From Megachile rotundata (lineage: Eukaryota > Arthropoda > Insecta > Hymenoptera > Megachilidae): DNA of 64,000 bases. Positions 10,151-24,664 of the stretch are shown here, in pieces; the stretch's first letter is position 1; each line of letters begins with the position of its first letter. The stretch lies in contig NW_027473600.1 of assembly GCF_050947335.1 (NCBI RefSeq), positions 124,001 through 188,000 of the forward strand. The letters run 5' to 3'. Both the position numbers and the translations under genes were made by a program. Under the pieces are notes generated by a model. It was not told the DNA's origin and ran no database searches. It worked only from the letters and a program-made list of their open reading frames with translations.

Positions 10151-12912
10151 CTGTAATTCGACTCTGTACTATCTAGTTATGTTAAGTTATCCTATCTGAG
10201 CACAATTCAACACCACAACGAACAATTTTGCTCGTTCTGCACGAATTTTGCTCGTTTTGAACGAATTTTGCTCATTTTCGAACGATTCAGCCTCTAATTC
10301 GCACATATCCGCAGTAATACGACTCTGTACTATCTAGTTATGTTAAGTTATGCTATCTGAGCACAATTCAACACCACAATGAATAATTTTGCTCGTTTTC
10401 CACGAATTTTGCTCGTTCTGAACGAATTTTGCTCATTTTCGAACGATTCAGCCTGTAATTCGCACATATCCGCAGTAATACGACTCTGTACTATCTAGTT
10501 ATGTTAAGTTATCCTATCTGAGCACAATTCGACACCACAATGAACAATTTTGCTCGTTTTGCACGAATTATGCTCATTTTCGCACGATTCACACTCTAAT
10601 TCGCACATATCCGCTGTAGTTCGACTCTGTACTATCCAGTTATGTTAAGTTATCCTATCTGAGCACAATTCAACACCACAATGAACAATTTTGCTCGTTT
10701 TGAACGAATTATGCTCATTTTCGCACGATTCAGCCTCTAATTCGCACATATCCGCTGTAATTCGACTCTGTACTATCTAGTCATGTTAAGTTATCGTAAC
10801 TGAGCACAATTCAACACCACAATGAACAATTTTGATCGTTTTGAACGAACTATGCTCATTTTCGCACGATTCAGCCTCTAATTCGCACATATCCGCTGTA
10901 ATTCGACTCTGTACTATCTAGTTATGTTAAGTTATCCTATCTGAGCACAATTCAACACCACAATGAACAATTTTGCTCGTTTTGAACGAGTTATGCTCAT
11001 TTTCGCACGATTCAGCCTCTAATTCGCACATATCCGCTGTAATTCGACTCTGTACTATCTAGTTATGTTAAGTTATCCTATCTGAGCACAATTCAACACC
11101 ACAATGAACAATTTTGATCGTTTTGAACGAATTATGCTCATTTTCGCACGATTCAGCCTCTAATTCGCACATATCCGCTGTAATTCGACTCTGTACTATC
11201 TAGTTATGTTAAGTTATCCTATCTGAGCACAATTCAACACCACAACGAACAATTTTGCTCGTTCTGCACGAATTTTGCTCGTTTTGAACGAATTTTGCTC
11301 ATTTTCGAACGATTCAGCCTCTAATTCGCACATATCCGCAGTAATACGACTCTGTACTATCTAGTTATGTTAAGTTATGCTATCTGAGCACAATTCAACA
11401 CCACAATGAATAATTTTGCTCGTTTTCCACGAATTTTGCTCGTTCTGAACGAATTTTGCTCATTTTCGAACGATTCAGCCTCTAATTCGCACATATCCGC
11501 AGTAATACGACTCTGTACTATCTAGTTATGTTAAGTTATCCTATCTGAGCACAATTCAACACCACAACGAACAATTTTGCTCGTTTTGAACGAATTATGC
11601 TCATTTTCGCACGATTCAGCCTCTAATTCGCACATATCCGCTGTAATTCGACTCTGTACTATCTAGTTATGTTAAGTTATCCTATCTGAGCACAATTCAA
11701 CACCACAATGAACAATTTTGCTCGTTTTGAACGAGTTATGCTCATTTTCGCACGATTCAGCCTCTAATTCGCACATATCCGCTGTAATTCGACTCTGTAC
11801 TATCTAGTCATGTTAAGTTATCGTAACTGAGCACAATTCAACACCACAATGAACAATTTTGATCGTTTTGAACGAATTATGCTCATTTTCGCACGATTCA
11901 GCCTCTAATTCGCACATATCCGCTGTAATTCGTCTCTGTACTATCTAGTTATGTTAAGTTATCCTATCTGAGCACAATTCAACACCACAATGAACAATTT
12001 TGCTCGTTTTGCACGAATTATGCTCATTTTCGCACGATTCAGCCTCTAATTCGCACATATCCGCTGTAATTCGACTCTGTACTATCTAGTCATGTTAAGT
12101 TATAGTAACTGAGCACAATTCAACACCACAATGAACAAGTTTGATCGTTTTGAACGAATTATGCTCATTTTCGCACGATTCAGCCTCTAATTCGCACATA
12201 TCCGCTGTAATTCGACTCTGTACTATCTAGTTATGTTAAGTTATCCTATCTGAGCACAATTCGACACCACAATGAACAATTTTGCTCGTTTTGCACGAAT
12301 TATGCTCATTTTCGCACGATTCAGCCTCTAATTCGCACATATCCGCTGTAATTCGACTCTGTACTATCTAGTTATGTTAAGTTATCCTATCTGAGCACAA
12401 TTCAACACCACAATGAACAATTTTGCTCGTTTTGAACGAGTTATGCTCATTTTCGCAAGATTCAGCCTCTAATTCGCACATATCCGCTGTAATTCGACTC
12501 TGTACTATCTAGTCATGTTAAGTTATCGTAACTGAGCACAATTCAACACCACAATGAACAATTTTGCTCGTTTTGAACGAATTATGCTCATTTTCGCACG
12601 ATTCAGCCTCTAATTCGCACATATCCGCTGTAATTCGACTCTGTACTATGTAGTCATGTTATGTTATCGTAACTGAGCACAATTCAACACCTCAATGAAC
12701 AATTTGATCGTTTTGAACGAATTATGCTCATTTTCGCACGATTCCGCCTCTAATTCGCACATATCCGCTGTAATTCGACTCTGTACTATTTAGGTTACGT
12801 TAAGTTATCCTATCTGAGCACAATTCAACAACACCACAACGAACAGTTTTGCTCGTTTTGAACGAATTATGCTCATTTTCGCACGATTCAGCCTCTAATT
12901 CGCACATATCCG
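10151..12912 (+). repeat. 2762-bp higher-order repeat, unit 1 (19 monomers)
   Basis: The unit holds 19 monomers: four of 161 bp (starting 10151, 10312, 11178 and 11339), one of 145 bp (12768) and one of 140 bp (missing T near 12702). Rare markers gaataatt occur at 10381 and 11408, and caacgaacag at 12842. All recur 2762 bp later, or 2763 bp after the missing T. Unit 2 begins directly where this one ends, so it is a true tandem duplication. The end of unit 1 (11195-12627) is itself a copy of 7430-8861, which shows nested rounds of duplication. Confidence 0.94.
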
Positions 12913-15675
12913 CTGTAATTCGACTCTGTACTATCTAGTTATGTTAAGTTATCCTATCTGAGCACAATTCAACACCACAACGAACAATTTTGCTCGTTCT
13001 GCACGAATTTTGCTCGTTTTGAACGAATTTTGCTCATTTTCGAACGATTCAGCCTCTAATTCGCACATATCCGCAGTAATACGACTCTGTACTATCTAGT
13101 TATGTTAAGTTATGCTATCTGAGCACAATTCAACACCACAATGAATAATTTTGCTCGTTTTCCACGAATTTTGCTCGTTCTGAACGAATTTTGCTCATTT
13201 TCGAACGATTCAGCCTGTAATTCGCACATATCCGCAGTAATACGACTCTGTACTATCTAGTTATGTTAAGTTATCCTATCTGAGCACAATTCGACACCAC
13301 AATGAACAATTTTGCTCGTTTTGCACGAATTATGCTCATTTTCGCACGATTCACACTCTAATTCGCACATATCCGCTGTAGTTCGACTCTGTACTATCCA
13401 GTTATGTTAAGTTATCCTATCTGAGCACAATTCAACACCACAATGAACAATTTTGCTCGTTTTGAACGAATTATGCTCATTTTCGCACGATTCAGCCTCT
13501 AATTCGCACATATCCGCTGTAATTCGACTCTGTACTATCTAGTCATGTTAAGTTATCGTAACTGAGCACAATTCAACACCACAATGAACAATTTTGATCG
13601 TTTTGAACGAACTATGCTCATTTTCGCACGATTCAGCCTCTAATTCGCACATATCCGCTGTAATTCGACTCTGTACTATCTAGTTATGTTAAGTTATCCT
13701 ATCTGAGCACAATTCAACACCACAATGAACAATTTTGCTCGTTTTGAACGAGTTATGCTCATTTTCGCACGATTCAGCCTCTAATTCGCACATATCCGCT
13801 GTAATTCGACTCTGTACTATCTAGTTATGTTAAGTTATCCTATCTGAGCACAATTCAACACCACAATGAACAATTTTGATCGTTTTGAACGAATTATGCT
13901 CATTTTCGCACGATTCAGCCTCTAATTCGCACATATCCGCTGTAATTCGACTCTGTACTATCTAGTTATGTTAAGTTATCCTATCTGAGCACAATTCAAC
14001 ACCACAACGAACAATTTTGCTCGTTCTGCACGAATTTTGCTCGTTTTGAACGAATTTTGCTCATTTTCGAACGATTCAGCCTCTAATTCGCACATATCCG
14101 CAGTAATACGACTCTGTACTATCTAGTTATGTTAAGTTATGCTATCTGAGCACAATTCAACACCACAATGAATAATTTTGCTCGTTTTCCACGAATTTTG
14201 CTCGTTCTGAACGAATTTTGCTCATTTTCGAACGATTCAGCCTCTAATTCGCACATATCCGCAGTAATACGACTCTGTACTATCTAGTTATGTTAAGTTA
14301 TCCTATCTGAGCACAATTCAACACCACAACGAACAATTTTGCTCGTTTTGAACGAATTATGCTCATTTTCGCACGATTCAGCCTCTAATTCGCACATATC
14401 CGCTGTAATTCGACTCTGTACTATCTAGTTATGTTAAGTTATCCTATCTGAGCACAATTCAACACCACAATGAACAATTTTGCTCGTTTTGAACGAGTTA
14501 TGCTCATTTTCGCACGATTCAGCCTCTAATTCGCACATATCCGCTGTAATTCGACTCTGTACTATCTAGTCATGTTAAGTTATCGTAACTGAGCACAATT
14601 CAACACCACAATGAACAATTTTGATCGTTTTGAACGAATTATGCTCATTTTCGCACGATTCAGCCTCTAATTCGCACATATCCGCTGTAATTCGTCTCTG
14701 TACTATCTAGTTATGTTAAGTTATCCTATCTGAGCACAATTCAACACCACAATGAACAATTTTGCTCGTTTTGCACGAATTATGCTCATTTTCGCACGAT
14801 TCAGCCTCTAATTCGCACATATCCGCTGTAATTCGACTCTGTACTATCTAGTCATGTTAAGTTATAGTAACTGAGCACAATTCAACACCACAATGAACAA
14901 GTTTGATCGTTTTGAACGAATTATGCTCATTTTCGCACGATTCAGCCTCTAATTCGCACATATCCGCTGTAATTCGACTCTGTACTATCTAGTTATGTTA
15001 AGTTATCCTATCTGAGCACAATTCGACACCACAATGAACAATTTTGCTCGGTTTGCACGAATTATGCTCATTTTCGCACGATTCAGCCTCTAATTCGCAC
15101 ATATCCGCTGTAATTCGACTCTGTACTATCTAGTTATGTTAAGTTATCCTATCTGAGCACAATTCAACACCACAATGAACAATTTTGCTCGTTTTGAACG
15201 AGTTATGCTCATTTTCGCAAGATTCAGCCTCTAATTCGCACATATCCGCTGTAATTCGACTCTGTACTATCTAGTCATGTTAAGTTATCGTAACTGAGCA
15301 CAATTCAACACCACAATGAACAATTTTGCTCGTTTTGAACGAATTATGCTCATTTTCGCACGATTCAGCCTCTAATTCGCACATATCCGCTGTAATTCGA
15401 CTCTGTACTATGTAGTCATGTTATGTTATCGTAACTGAGCACAATTCAACACCTCAATGAACAATTTTGATCGTTTTGAACGAATTATGCTCATTTTCGC
15501 ACGATTCCGCCTCTAATTCGCACATATCCGCTGTAATTCGACTCTGTACTATTTAGGTTACGTTAAGTTATCCTATCTGAGCACAATTCAACAACACCAC
15601 AACGAACAGTTTTGCTCGTTTTGAACGAATTATGCTCATTTTCGCACGATTCAGCCTCTAATTCGCACATATCCG
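12913..15675 (+). repeat. 2763-bp higher-order repeat, unit 2
   Basis: It repeats unit 1 monomer by monomer: gaataatt at 13143 and 14170, ttcgtctctg near 14693, aagttt near 14900, tcgcaagattc near 15220, gtactatgtagtcatg near 15405, and the 145-bp monomer at 15531. Differences seen by eye are few, such as gctcggtttg near 15048 and one extra T relative to unit 1. At 15676 the sequence changes to gttaattta/atggac monomers, which marks the right edge of the duplication and the start of domain II. Confidence 0.94.
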
Positions 15676-15816
15676 CTGTAATTCGACTCTGTACTATCTA
15701 GTTATGTTAATTTATCCTATCTGAGCACAATTCAACACCACAATGGACAATTTTGCTCGTTTTGCACGAATTATGCTCATTTTCGCACGATTCAGCCTCT
15801 AATTCGCACATATCCG

Positions 15817-17692
15817 CTGTAATTCGACTCTGTACTATCTAGTTATTTTAAGTTGTCCTATCTGAGCACAATTCAACACCACAACGAACAATTTTGCTCG
15901 TTTTGCACGAATTACGCTCATTTTCGCACGATTCAGCCTCTAATTCGCACATATCCGCTGTAATTCGACTCTGTACTATCTAGTTATGTTAAGTTATTAT
16001 ATCTGAGCACAATTCAACACCACAATGAACAATTTTGCTCGTTTTGCACGAATTTTGCTCGTTTTCGCACGATTCAGCCTCTAGTTCGCACATATCCGCT
16101 GTAGTTCGACTCTGTACTATCTAGTTATGTTAAGTTATCCTATCTGAGCACAATTCAACACCACAATGAACAATTTTGCTCGTTTTGCACGAATTTTGCT
16201 CGTTTTGAACGAATTTTGCTCATTTTCGATCGATTCAGCCTCTAATTCGCACATATCCGCTGTAATTCGACTCTGTACTATCTAGTTATTTTAAGTTGTC
16301 CTATCTGAGCACAATTCAACACCACAACGAACAATTTTGCTCGTTTTGCACGAATTACGCTCATTTTCGCACGATTCAGCCTCTAATTCGCACATATCCG
16401 CTGTAATTCGACTCTGTACTATCTAGTTATGTTAAGTTATCCTATCTGAGCACAATTCAACACCACAATGAACAATTTTGCCCGTTTTGAACGAATTATG
16501 CTCATTTTCGCACGATTCAGCCTCTAATCCGCACATATCCGCTGTAATTCGACTCTGTACTATCTAGTCATGTTAAGTTATCGTAACTGAGCATAATTCA
16601 ACACCACAATGAACAATTTTGCTCGTTTTGAACGAATTTTGCTCATTTTCGAACGATTCAGCCTCTAATTCGCACATATCCGCTGTAATTCGACTCTGTA
16701 CTATCTAGTCATGTTAAGTTATCGTAACTGAGCACAATTCAACACCACAATGAACAATTTTGCTCGTTTTGAACGAATTATGCTCATTTTCGCACGATTC
16801 AGCATCTAGTTCGCACATATCCGCTGTAATTCGACTCTGTACTATCTAGTTATGTTAAGTTATCCTATCTGAGCACAATTCAACACCACAATGAACAATT
16901 TTGCTCGTTTTGCACGAATTTTGCTCGTTTTGAACGAATTTTGCTCATTTTCGAACGATTCAGCCTCTAATTCGCACATATCCGCTGTAATTCGACTCTG
17001 TACTATCTAGTTATGTTATGTTATCCTATCTGAGCACAATTCGACACCACAATGAACAATTTTGCTCGTTTTGCACGAATTATGCTCATTTTCGCACGAT
17101 TCAGCCTCTAATTCGCACATATCCGCTGTAATTCGACTCTGTACTATGTAGTCATGTTATGTTATCGTAACTGAGCACAATTCAACACCTCAATGAACAA
17201 TTTTGATCGTTTTGAACGAATTATGCTCATTTTCGCACGATTCAGCCTCTAATTCGCACATATCCGCTGTAATTCGACTCTGTACTATTTAGTTACGTTA
17301 AGTTATCCTATCTGAGCACAATTCAACAACACCACAACGAACAGTTTTGCTCGTTTTGAACGAATTATGCTCATTTTCGCACGATTCAGCCTCTAATTCG
17401 CACATATCCGCTGTAATTCGACTCTGTACTATCTAGTTATGTTAATTTATCCTATCTGAGCACAATTCAACACCACAATGGACAATTTTGCTCGTTTTGC
17501 ACGAATTATGCTCATTTTCGCACGATTCAGCCTCTAATTCGCACATATCCGCTGTAATTCGACTCTGTACTATCTAGTTATGTTAAGTTATCCTATCTGA
17601 GCACAATTCAACACCACAATGAACAATTTTGCCCGTTTTGAACGAATTATGCTCATTTTCGCACGATTCAGCCTCTAATTCGCACATATCCG
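15817..17692 (+). repeat. 1876-bp higher-order repeat, unit 1 (13 monomers)
   Basis: Thirteen monomers: ten of 141 bp, two of 161 bp and one of 144 bp (17267). The order of markers is attttaagttg with ttacgctc, ttattatatc with gctcgttttcg, tcgatcgattc, a second attttaagttg, gcccg with taatccgc, gagcataattc, cagcatctag, a long monomer, gttatgttatcc with attcgac, tatgtagtcatg with cctcaatg, the 144-bp monomer, gttaattta with atggac, and gcccg. Every marker repeats 1876 bp later. Confidence 0.95.
17267..17410 (+). repeat. 144-bp monomer variant with aac insertion (tatttag / caacaacacc)
   Basis: The usual attcaacacc reads attcaacaacacc, a 3-bp expansion, linked to tatttag for tatctag. I see this class at 12768, 15531, 17267, 19143, 23514, 31328, 34030 and 52080. 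The copies at 12768 and 15531 also have an extra g (taggttacg), making them 145 bp. Nearly all follow a type C monomer with cctcaatg and gatcg, so they mark a conserved two- or three-monomer cassette. Confidence 0.93.
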
Positions 17693-19568
17693 CTGTAATT
17701 CGACTCTGTACTATCTAGTTATTTTAAGTTGTCCTATCTGAGCACAATTCAACACCACAACGAACAATTTTGCTCGTTTTGCACGAATTACGCTCATTTT
17801 CGCACGATTCAGCCTCTAATTCGCACATATCCGCTGTAATTCGACTCTGTACTATCTAGTTATGTTAAGTTATTATATCTGAGCACAATTCAACACCACA
17901 ATGAACAATTTTGCTCGTTTTGCACGAATTTTGCTCGTTTTCGCACGATTCAGCCTCTAGTTCGCACATATCCGCTGTAGTTCGACTCTGTACTATCTAG
18001 TTATGTTAAGTTATCCTATCTGAGCACAATTCAACACCACAATGAACAATTTTGCTCGTTTTGCACGAATTTTGCTCGTTTTGAACGAATTTTGCTCATT
18101 TTCGATCGATTCAGCCTCTAATTCGCACATATCCGCTGTAATTCGACTCTGTACTATCTAGTTATTTTAAGTTGTCCTATCTGAGCACAATTCAACACCA
18201 CAACGAACAATTTTGCTCGTTTTGCACGAATTACGCTCATTTTCGCACGATTCAGCCTCTAATTCGCACATATCCGCTGTAATTCGACTCTGTACTATCT
18301 AGTTATGTTAAGTTATCCTATCTGAGCACAATTCAACACCACAATGAACAATTTTGCCCGTTTTGAACGAATTATGCTCATTTTCGCACGATTCAGCCTC
18401 TAATCCGCACATATCCGCTGTAATTCGACTCTGTACTATCTAGTCATGTTAAGTTATCGTAACTGAGCATAATTCAACACCACAATGAACAATTTTGCTC
18501 GTTTTGAACGAATTTTGCTCATTTTCGAACGATTCAGCCTCTAATTCGCACATATCCGCTGTAATTCGACTCTGTACTATCTAGTCATGTTAAGTTATCG
18601 TAACTGAGCACAATTCAACACCACAATGAACAATTTTGCTCGTTTTGAACGAATTATGCTCATTTTCGCACGATTCAGCATCTAGTTCGCACATATCCGC
18701 TGTAATTCGACTCTGTACTATCTAGTTATGTTAAGTTATCCTATCTGAGCACAATTCAACACCACAATGAACAATTTTGCTCGTTTTGCACGAATTTTGC
18801 TCGTTTTGAACGAATTTTGCTCATTTTCGAACGATTCAGCCTCTAATTCGCACATATCCGCTGTAATTCGACTCTGTACTATCTAGTTATGTTATGTTAT
18901 CCTATCTGAGCACAATTCGACACCACAATGAACAATTTTGCTCGTTTTGCACGAATTATGCTCATTTTCGCACGATTCAGCCTCTAATTCGCACATATCC
19001 GCTGTAATTCGACTCTGTACTATGTAGTCATGTTATGTTATCGTAACTGAGCACAATTCAACACCTCAATGAACAATTTTGATCGTTTTGAACGAATTAT
19101 GCTCATTTTCGCACGATTCAGCCTCTAATTCGCACATATCCGCTGTAATTCGACTCTGTACTATTTAGTTACGTTAAGTTATCCTATCTGAGCACAATTC
19201 AACAACACCACAACGAACAGTTTTGCTCGTTTTGAACGAATTATGCTCATTTTCGCACGATTCAGCCTCTAATTCGCACATATCCGCTGTAATTCGACTC
19301 TGTACTATCTAGTTATGTTAATTTATCCTATCTGAGCACAATTCAACACCACAATGGACAATTTTGCTCGTTTTGCACGAATTATGCTCATTTTCGCACG
19401 ATTCAGCCTCTAATTCGCACATATCCGCTGTAATTCGACTCTGTACTATCTAGTTATGTTAAGTTATCCTATCTGAGCACAATTCAACACCACAATGAAC
19501 AATTTTGCCCGTTTTGAACGAATTATGCTCATTTTCGCACGATTCAGCCTCTAATTCGCACATATCCG
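17693..19568 (+). repeat. 1876-bp higher-order repeat, unit 2
   Basis: I saw no difference from unit 1 at any of the markers compared, including attttaagttg (17721), tcgatcgattc, taatccgc (about 18403), gcataattc (about 18467), cagcatctag (about 18676), tatgtagtcatg (about 19020) and aacag (19216). Such near-identity makes this one of the youngest duplications in the window. The unit ends in a gcccg monomer, and the next copy does not start over: a long monomer begins at 19569. Confidence 0.95.
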
Positions 19569-22500
19569 CTGTAATTCGACTCTGTACTATCTAGTTATGT
19601 TAAGTTATCCTATCTGAGCACAATTCAACACCACAATGAACAATTTTGCTCGTTTTGCACGAATTTTGCTCGTTTTGAACGAATTTTGCTCATTTTCGAA
19701 CGATTCAGCCTCTAATTCGCACATATCCGCTGTAATTCGACTCTGTACTATCTAGTTATGTTAAGTTATCCTATCTGAGCACAATTCAACACCACAATGA
19801 ACAATTTTGCCCGTTTTGAACGAATTATGCTCATTTTCGCACGATTCAGCCTCTAATTCGCACATATCCGCTGTAATTCGACTCTGTACTATCTAGTCAT
19901 GTTAAGTTATCGTAACTGAGCATAATTCAACACCACAATGAACAATTTTGCTCGTTTTGAACGAATTATGCTCATTTTCGCACGATTCAGGCTCTAATTC
20001 GCACATATCCGCTGTAATTCGACTCTGTACTATCTAGTTATGTTAAGTTAACCTATCTGAGCACAATTCAACACCACAATGAACAATTTTGCTCGTTTTG
20101 CACGAATTTTGCTCGTTTTGAACGAATTTTGCTCATTTTCGAACGATTCAGCCTCTAATTTGAACATATCCGCTGTAATTCGACTCTGTACTATCTAGTT
20201 ATGTTAAGTTATCCTATCTGAGCACAATTCAACACCACAATGAAAAATTTTGCTCGTTTTGCACGAATTTTGCTCGTTTTGAACGAATTTTGCTCATTTT
20301 CGAACGATTCAGCCTCTAATTCGCACATATCCGCTGTAATTCGACTCTGTACTATCTAGTTATGTTAAGTTATCGTAACTGAGCACAATTCGACACCACA
20401 ATGAACAATTTTGCTCGTTTTGCACGAATTATGCTCATTTTCGCACGATTCAGCCTCTAGTTCGCACATATCCGCTGTAATTCGACTCTGTACTTTCTAG
20501 TTATGTTAAGTTATCCTATCTGAGCACAATTCAACACCACAACGAACAGTTTTGCTCGTTTTGCACGAATTTTGCTCGTTTTGTACGAATTTTTCTCATT
20601 TTCGAACGATTCAGCCTCTAATTCGCACATATCCGCTGTAATTCGACTCTGTACTATCTAGTTATGTTATGTTATCCTATCTGAGCACAATTCGACACCA
20701 CAATGAACAATTTTGCTCGTTTTGCACGAATTATGCTCATTTTCGCACGATTCAGCCTCTAATTCGCACATATCCGCTGTAATTCGACTCTGTACTATCT
20801 AGTCATGTTAAGTTATCGTAACTGAGCACAATTCAACACCACAATGAACAATTTTGCTGGTTTTGAGCGAATTATGCTCATTTTCGCACGATTCAGCCTC
20901 TAATTCGCACATATCCGCTGTAATTCGAATCTGTACTATCTAGTCTAGTTAAGTTATCGTAACTGAGCACAATTCAACACCACAATGAACAATTTTGATC
21001 GTTTTGAACGAATTATGCTCATTTTCGCACGATTCAGCCTCTAATTCGCACATATCCGCTGTAATTCGACTCTGTACTATCTAGTTATGTTAAGTTATCC
21101 TATCTGAGCACAATTCGACACCACAATGAACAATTTTGCTCGTTTTGCACGAATTATGCTCATTTTCGCACGATTCAGCCTCTAATTCGCACATATCCGC
21201 TGTAATTCGGCTCTGTACTATCTAGTTATGTTAAGTTATCCTATCTGAGCACAATTCAACACCACAATGAACAATTTTGCTCGTTTTGCACGAATTTTGC
21301 TCATTTTCGAACGATTCAGCCTCTAATTCGCACATATCCGCTGTAATTCGACTCTGTACTATCTAGTTATGTTAAGTTATCCTATCTGAGCACAATTCAA
21401 CACCACAACGAACAATTTTGCTCGTTTTGAACGAATTATGCTCATTTTCGCACGATTCAGCCTCTAATTCGCACATATCCGCTGTAATTCGACTCTGTAC
21501 TATCTAGTTATGTTAATTTATCCTATCTGAGCACAATTCAACACCACAATGAACAATTTTGCTCGTTTAGCACGAATTTTGCTCGTTTTGAACGAATTTT
21601 GCTCATTTTCGAACGATTCAGCCTCTAATTTGAACATATCCGCTGTAATTCGACTCTGTACTATCTAGTTATGTTAAGTTATCCTATCTGAGCACAATTC
21701 AACACCACAATGAACAATTTTGCTCGTTTTGCACGAATTATGCTCATTTTCGCACGATTCAGCCTCTAATTCGCACATATCCGCTGTAATTCGACTCTGT
21801 ACTATCTAGTCATGTTAAGTTATCGTAACTGAGCACAATTCAACACCACAATGAACAATTTTGCTCGTTTTGAACGAATTATGCTCATTTTCGCACGATT
21901 CAGCCTCTAGTTCGCACATATCCGCTGTAATTCGACTCTGTACTATCTAGTTATGTTAAGTTATCCTATCTGAGCACAATTCAACACCACAATGAACAAT
22001 TTTGCTCGTTTTGCACGAATTTTGCTCGTTTTGAACGAATTTTGCTCATTTTCGAACGATTCAGCCTCTAATTCGCACATATCCGCTGTAATTCGACTCT
22101 GTACTATCTAGTTATGAAGTTATCCTATCTGAGCACAATTCGACACCACAATGAACAATTTTGCTCGTTTTGCACGAATTATGCTCATTTTCGCGCGATT
22201 CAGCCTCTAATTCGCACATATCCGCTGTAATTCGACTCTGTACTATCTAGTCATGTTAAGTTATCGTAACTGAGCACAATTCAACACCTCAATGAACAAT
22301 TTTGATCGTTTTGAACGAACTATGCTCATTTTCGCACGATTCAGCCTCTAATTCGCACATATCCGCTGTAATTCGACTCTGTACTATCTAGTTATGTTAA
22401 GTTATCCTATCTGAGCACAATTCGACACCACAATGAACAATTTTGCTCGTTTTGCACGAATTATGCTCATTTTCGCACGATTCAGCCTCTAATTCGCACA

Positions 22501-23231
22501 TATCCGCTGTAATTCGACTCTGTACTATCTAGTCATGTTAAGTTATCCTAACTGAGCACAATTCAGCACCACAATGTACAATTTTGCTGGTTTTGAGCGA
22601 ATTATGCTCATTTTCGCACGATTCAGCCTCTAATTCGCACATATCCGCTGTAATTCGACTCTGTACTATCTAGTCTAGTTAAGGTCTCGTAACTGAGCAC
22701 AATTCAACACCACAATGAACAATTTTGATCGTTTTGAACGAATTATGCTCATTTTCGCACGATTCAGCCTCTAATTCGCACATATCCGCTGTAATTCGAC
22801 TCTGTACTATCTAATTATGTTAAGTTATCCTATCTGAGCACAATTCAACACCACAATGAACAATTTTGCTCGTTTTGCACGAATTATGCTCATATTCGCA
22901 CGATTCAGCCTCTAATTCGCACATATCCGCTGTAATTCGACTCTGTACTATCTAGTTATGTTAAGTTATCCTATCTGAGCACAATTCAACATCACAATGA
23001 ACAATTTCGCTCGTTTTGTACGAATTTTGCTCGTTTTGAACGAATTTTGCTCATTTTCGAACGATTCAGCCTCTAATTCGCACATATCCGCTGTAATTCG
23101 ACTCTGTACTATCTAGTTATGTTAAGTTATCCTATCTGAGCACAATTCAACACCACAACGAACAATTTTGCTCGTTTTGAACGAATTATGCTCATTTTCG
23201 CACGATTCAGCCTCTAATTCGCACATATCCG
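19569..23231 (+). repeat. 3.66-kb block with a shortened copy at 25390-28166
   Basis: Markers in order: gcataattc (about 19920), gttaacc (about 20046), aatttgaacatatc (20161), gaaaaatttt (20242), tactttctag, ttgtacgaatttttctc (about 20580), gctggttttgagcg (about 20857), cgaatctg with tagtctag (20928), ttcggctc (about 21208), gttatgaagttatcc (22111, a 2-bp deletion), gaactatgc, aaggtctcg (22681) and aacatcac (22991). All recur in the second copy. The section from about 21300 to 22060, and one monomer near 20000, are absent there. Confidence 0.93.
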
Positions 23232-24664
23232 CTGTAATTCGACTCTGTACTATCTAGTTATGTTAATTTATCCTATCTGAGCACAATTCGACACCACAAT
23301 GAACAATTTTGCTCGTTTTGCACGAATTATGCTCATTTTCGCGCGATTCAGCCTCTAATTCGCACATATCCGCTGTAATTCGACTCTGTACTATCTAGTC
23401 ATGTTAAGTTATCGTAACTGAGCACAATTCAACACCTCAATGAACAATTTTGATCGTTTTGAACGAATTATGCTCATTTTCGCACGATTCAGCCTCTAAT
23501 TCGCACATATCCGCTGTAATTCGACTCTGTACTATTTAGTTATGTTAAGTTATCCTATCTGAGCACAATTCAACAACACCACAACGAACAATTTTGCTCG
23601 TTTTGAACGAATTATGCTCATTTTCGCACGATTCAGCCTCTAATTCGCACATATCCGCTGTAATTCGACTCTGTACTATCTAGTTATGTTATGTTATCCT
23701 ATCTGAGCACAATTCAACACCACAATGAACAATTTTGCTCGTTTTGCACGAATTATGCTCATTTTCGCACGATTCAGCCTCTAATTCGCACATATCCGCT
23801 GTAATTCGACTCTGTACTATCTAGTTATGTTAAGTTATCCTATCTGAGCACAATTCAACACCACAATGAACAATTTTGCTCGTTTTGCACGAATTATGCT
23901 CATTTTCGCACGATTCAGCCTCTAATTCGCACATATCCGCTGTAATTCGACTCTGTACTATCTAGTTATGTTAAGTTATCCTATCTCCGCACAATTCGAC
24001 ACCACAATGAACAATTTTGCTCGTTTTGCACGAATTATACACATTTTCGCACGATTCAGCCTCTAATTCGCACATATCCGCTGTAATTCGACTCTGTACT
24101 ATCTAGTTATGTTAAGTTATCCTATCTGAGCACAATTCAACGCCACAACGAACAATTTTGCTCGTTTTGCACGAATTATGCTCATTTTCGCACGATTCAG
24201 CCTCTAATTCGCACATATCCGCTGTAATTCGACTCTGTACTATCTAGTTATGTTAAGTTATCCTATCTGAGCACAATTCAACACCACAATGAACAATTTT
24301 GCTCGTTTTGCACGAATTTTGCTCGTTTTGAACGAATTTTGCTCATTTTCGAACGATTCAGCCTCTAATTCGCACATATCCGCTGTAATTCGACTCTGTA
24401 CTATCTAGTTATGTTAAGTTATCCTATCTGAGCACAATTCAACACCACAATGAACAATTTTGCTCGTTTTGCACGAATTATGCTCATTTTCGCACGATTC
24501 AGCCTCTAATTCGCACATATCCGCTGTAATTCGACTCTGTATTATCTAGTTATGTTAAGTTATCCTATCTGAGCACAATTCGACACCACAATGAACAATT
24601 TTGCTCGTTTTGCACGAATTATACTCATTTTCGCACGATTCAGCCTCTAATTCGCACATATCCG
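23232..24664 (+). repeat. Domain II array, includes the attcgac / cctcaatg / aacaac trimer
   Basis: It opens with gttaattta/attcgac/gcgcg (23232-23372), then type C with cctcaatg and gatcg (23373-23513), then the 144-bp tatttag/aacaac monomer (23514-23657). This trimer recurs elsewhere in the window. The rest is type T monomers with few private changes (ctccgcacaa near 23987, attatacac near 24037, acgccac near 24140). No unique DNA. Confidence 0.88.
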
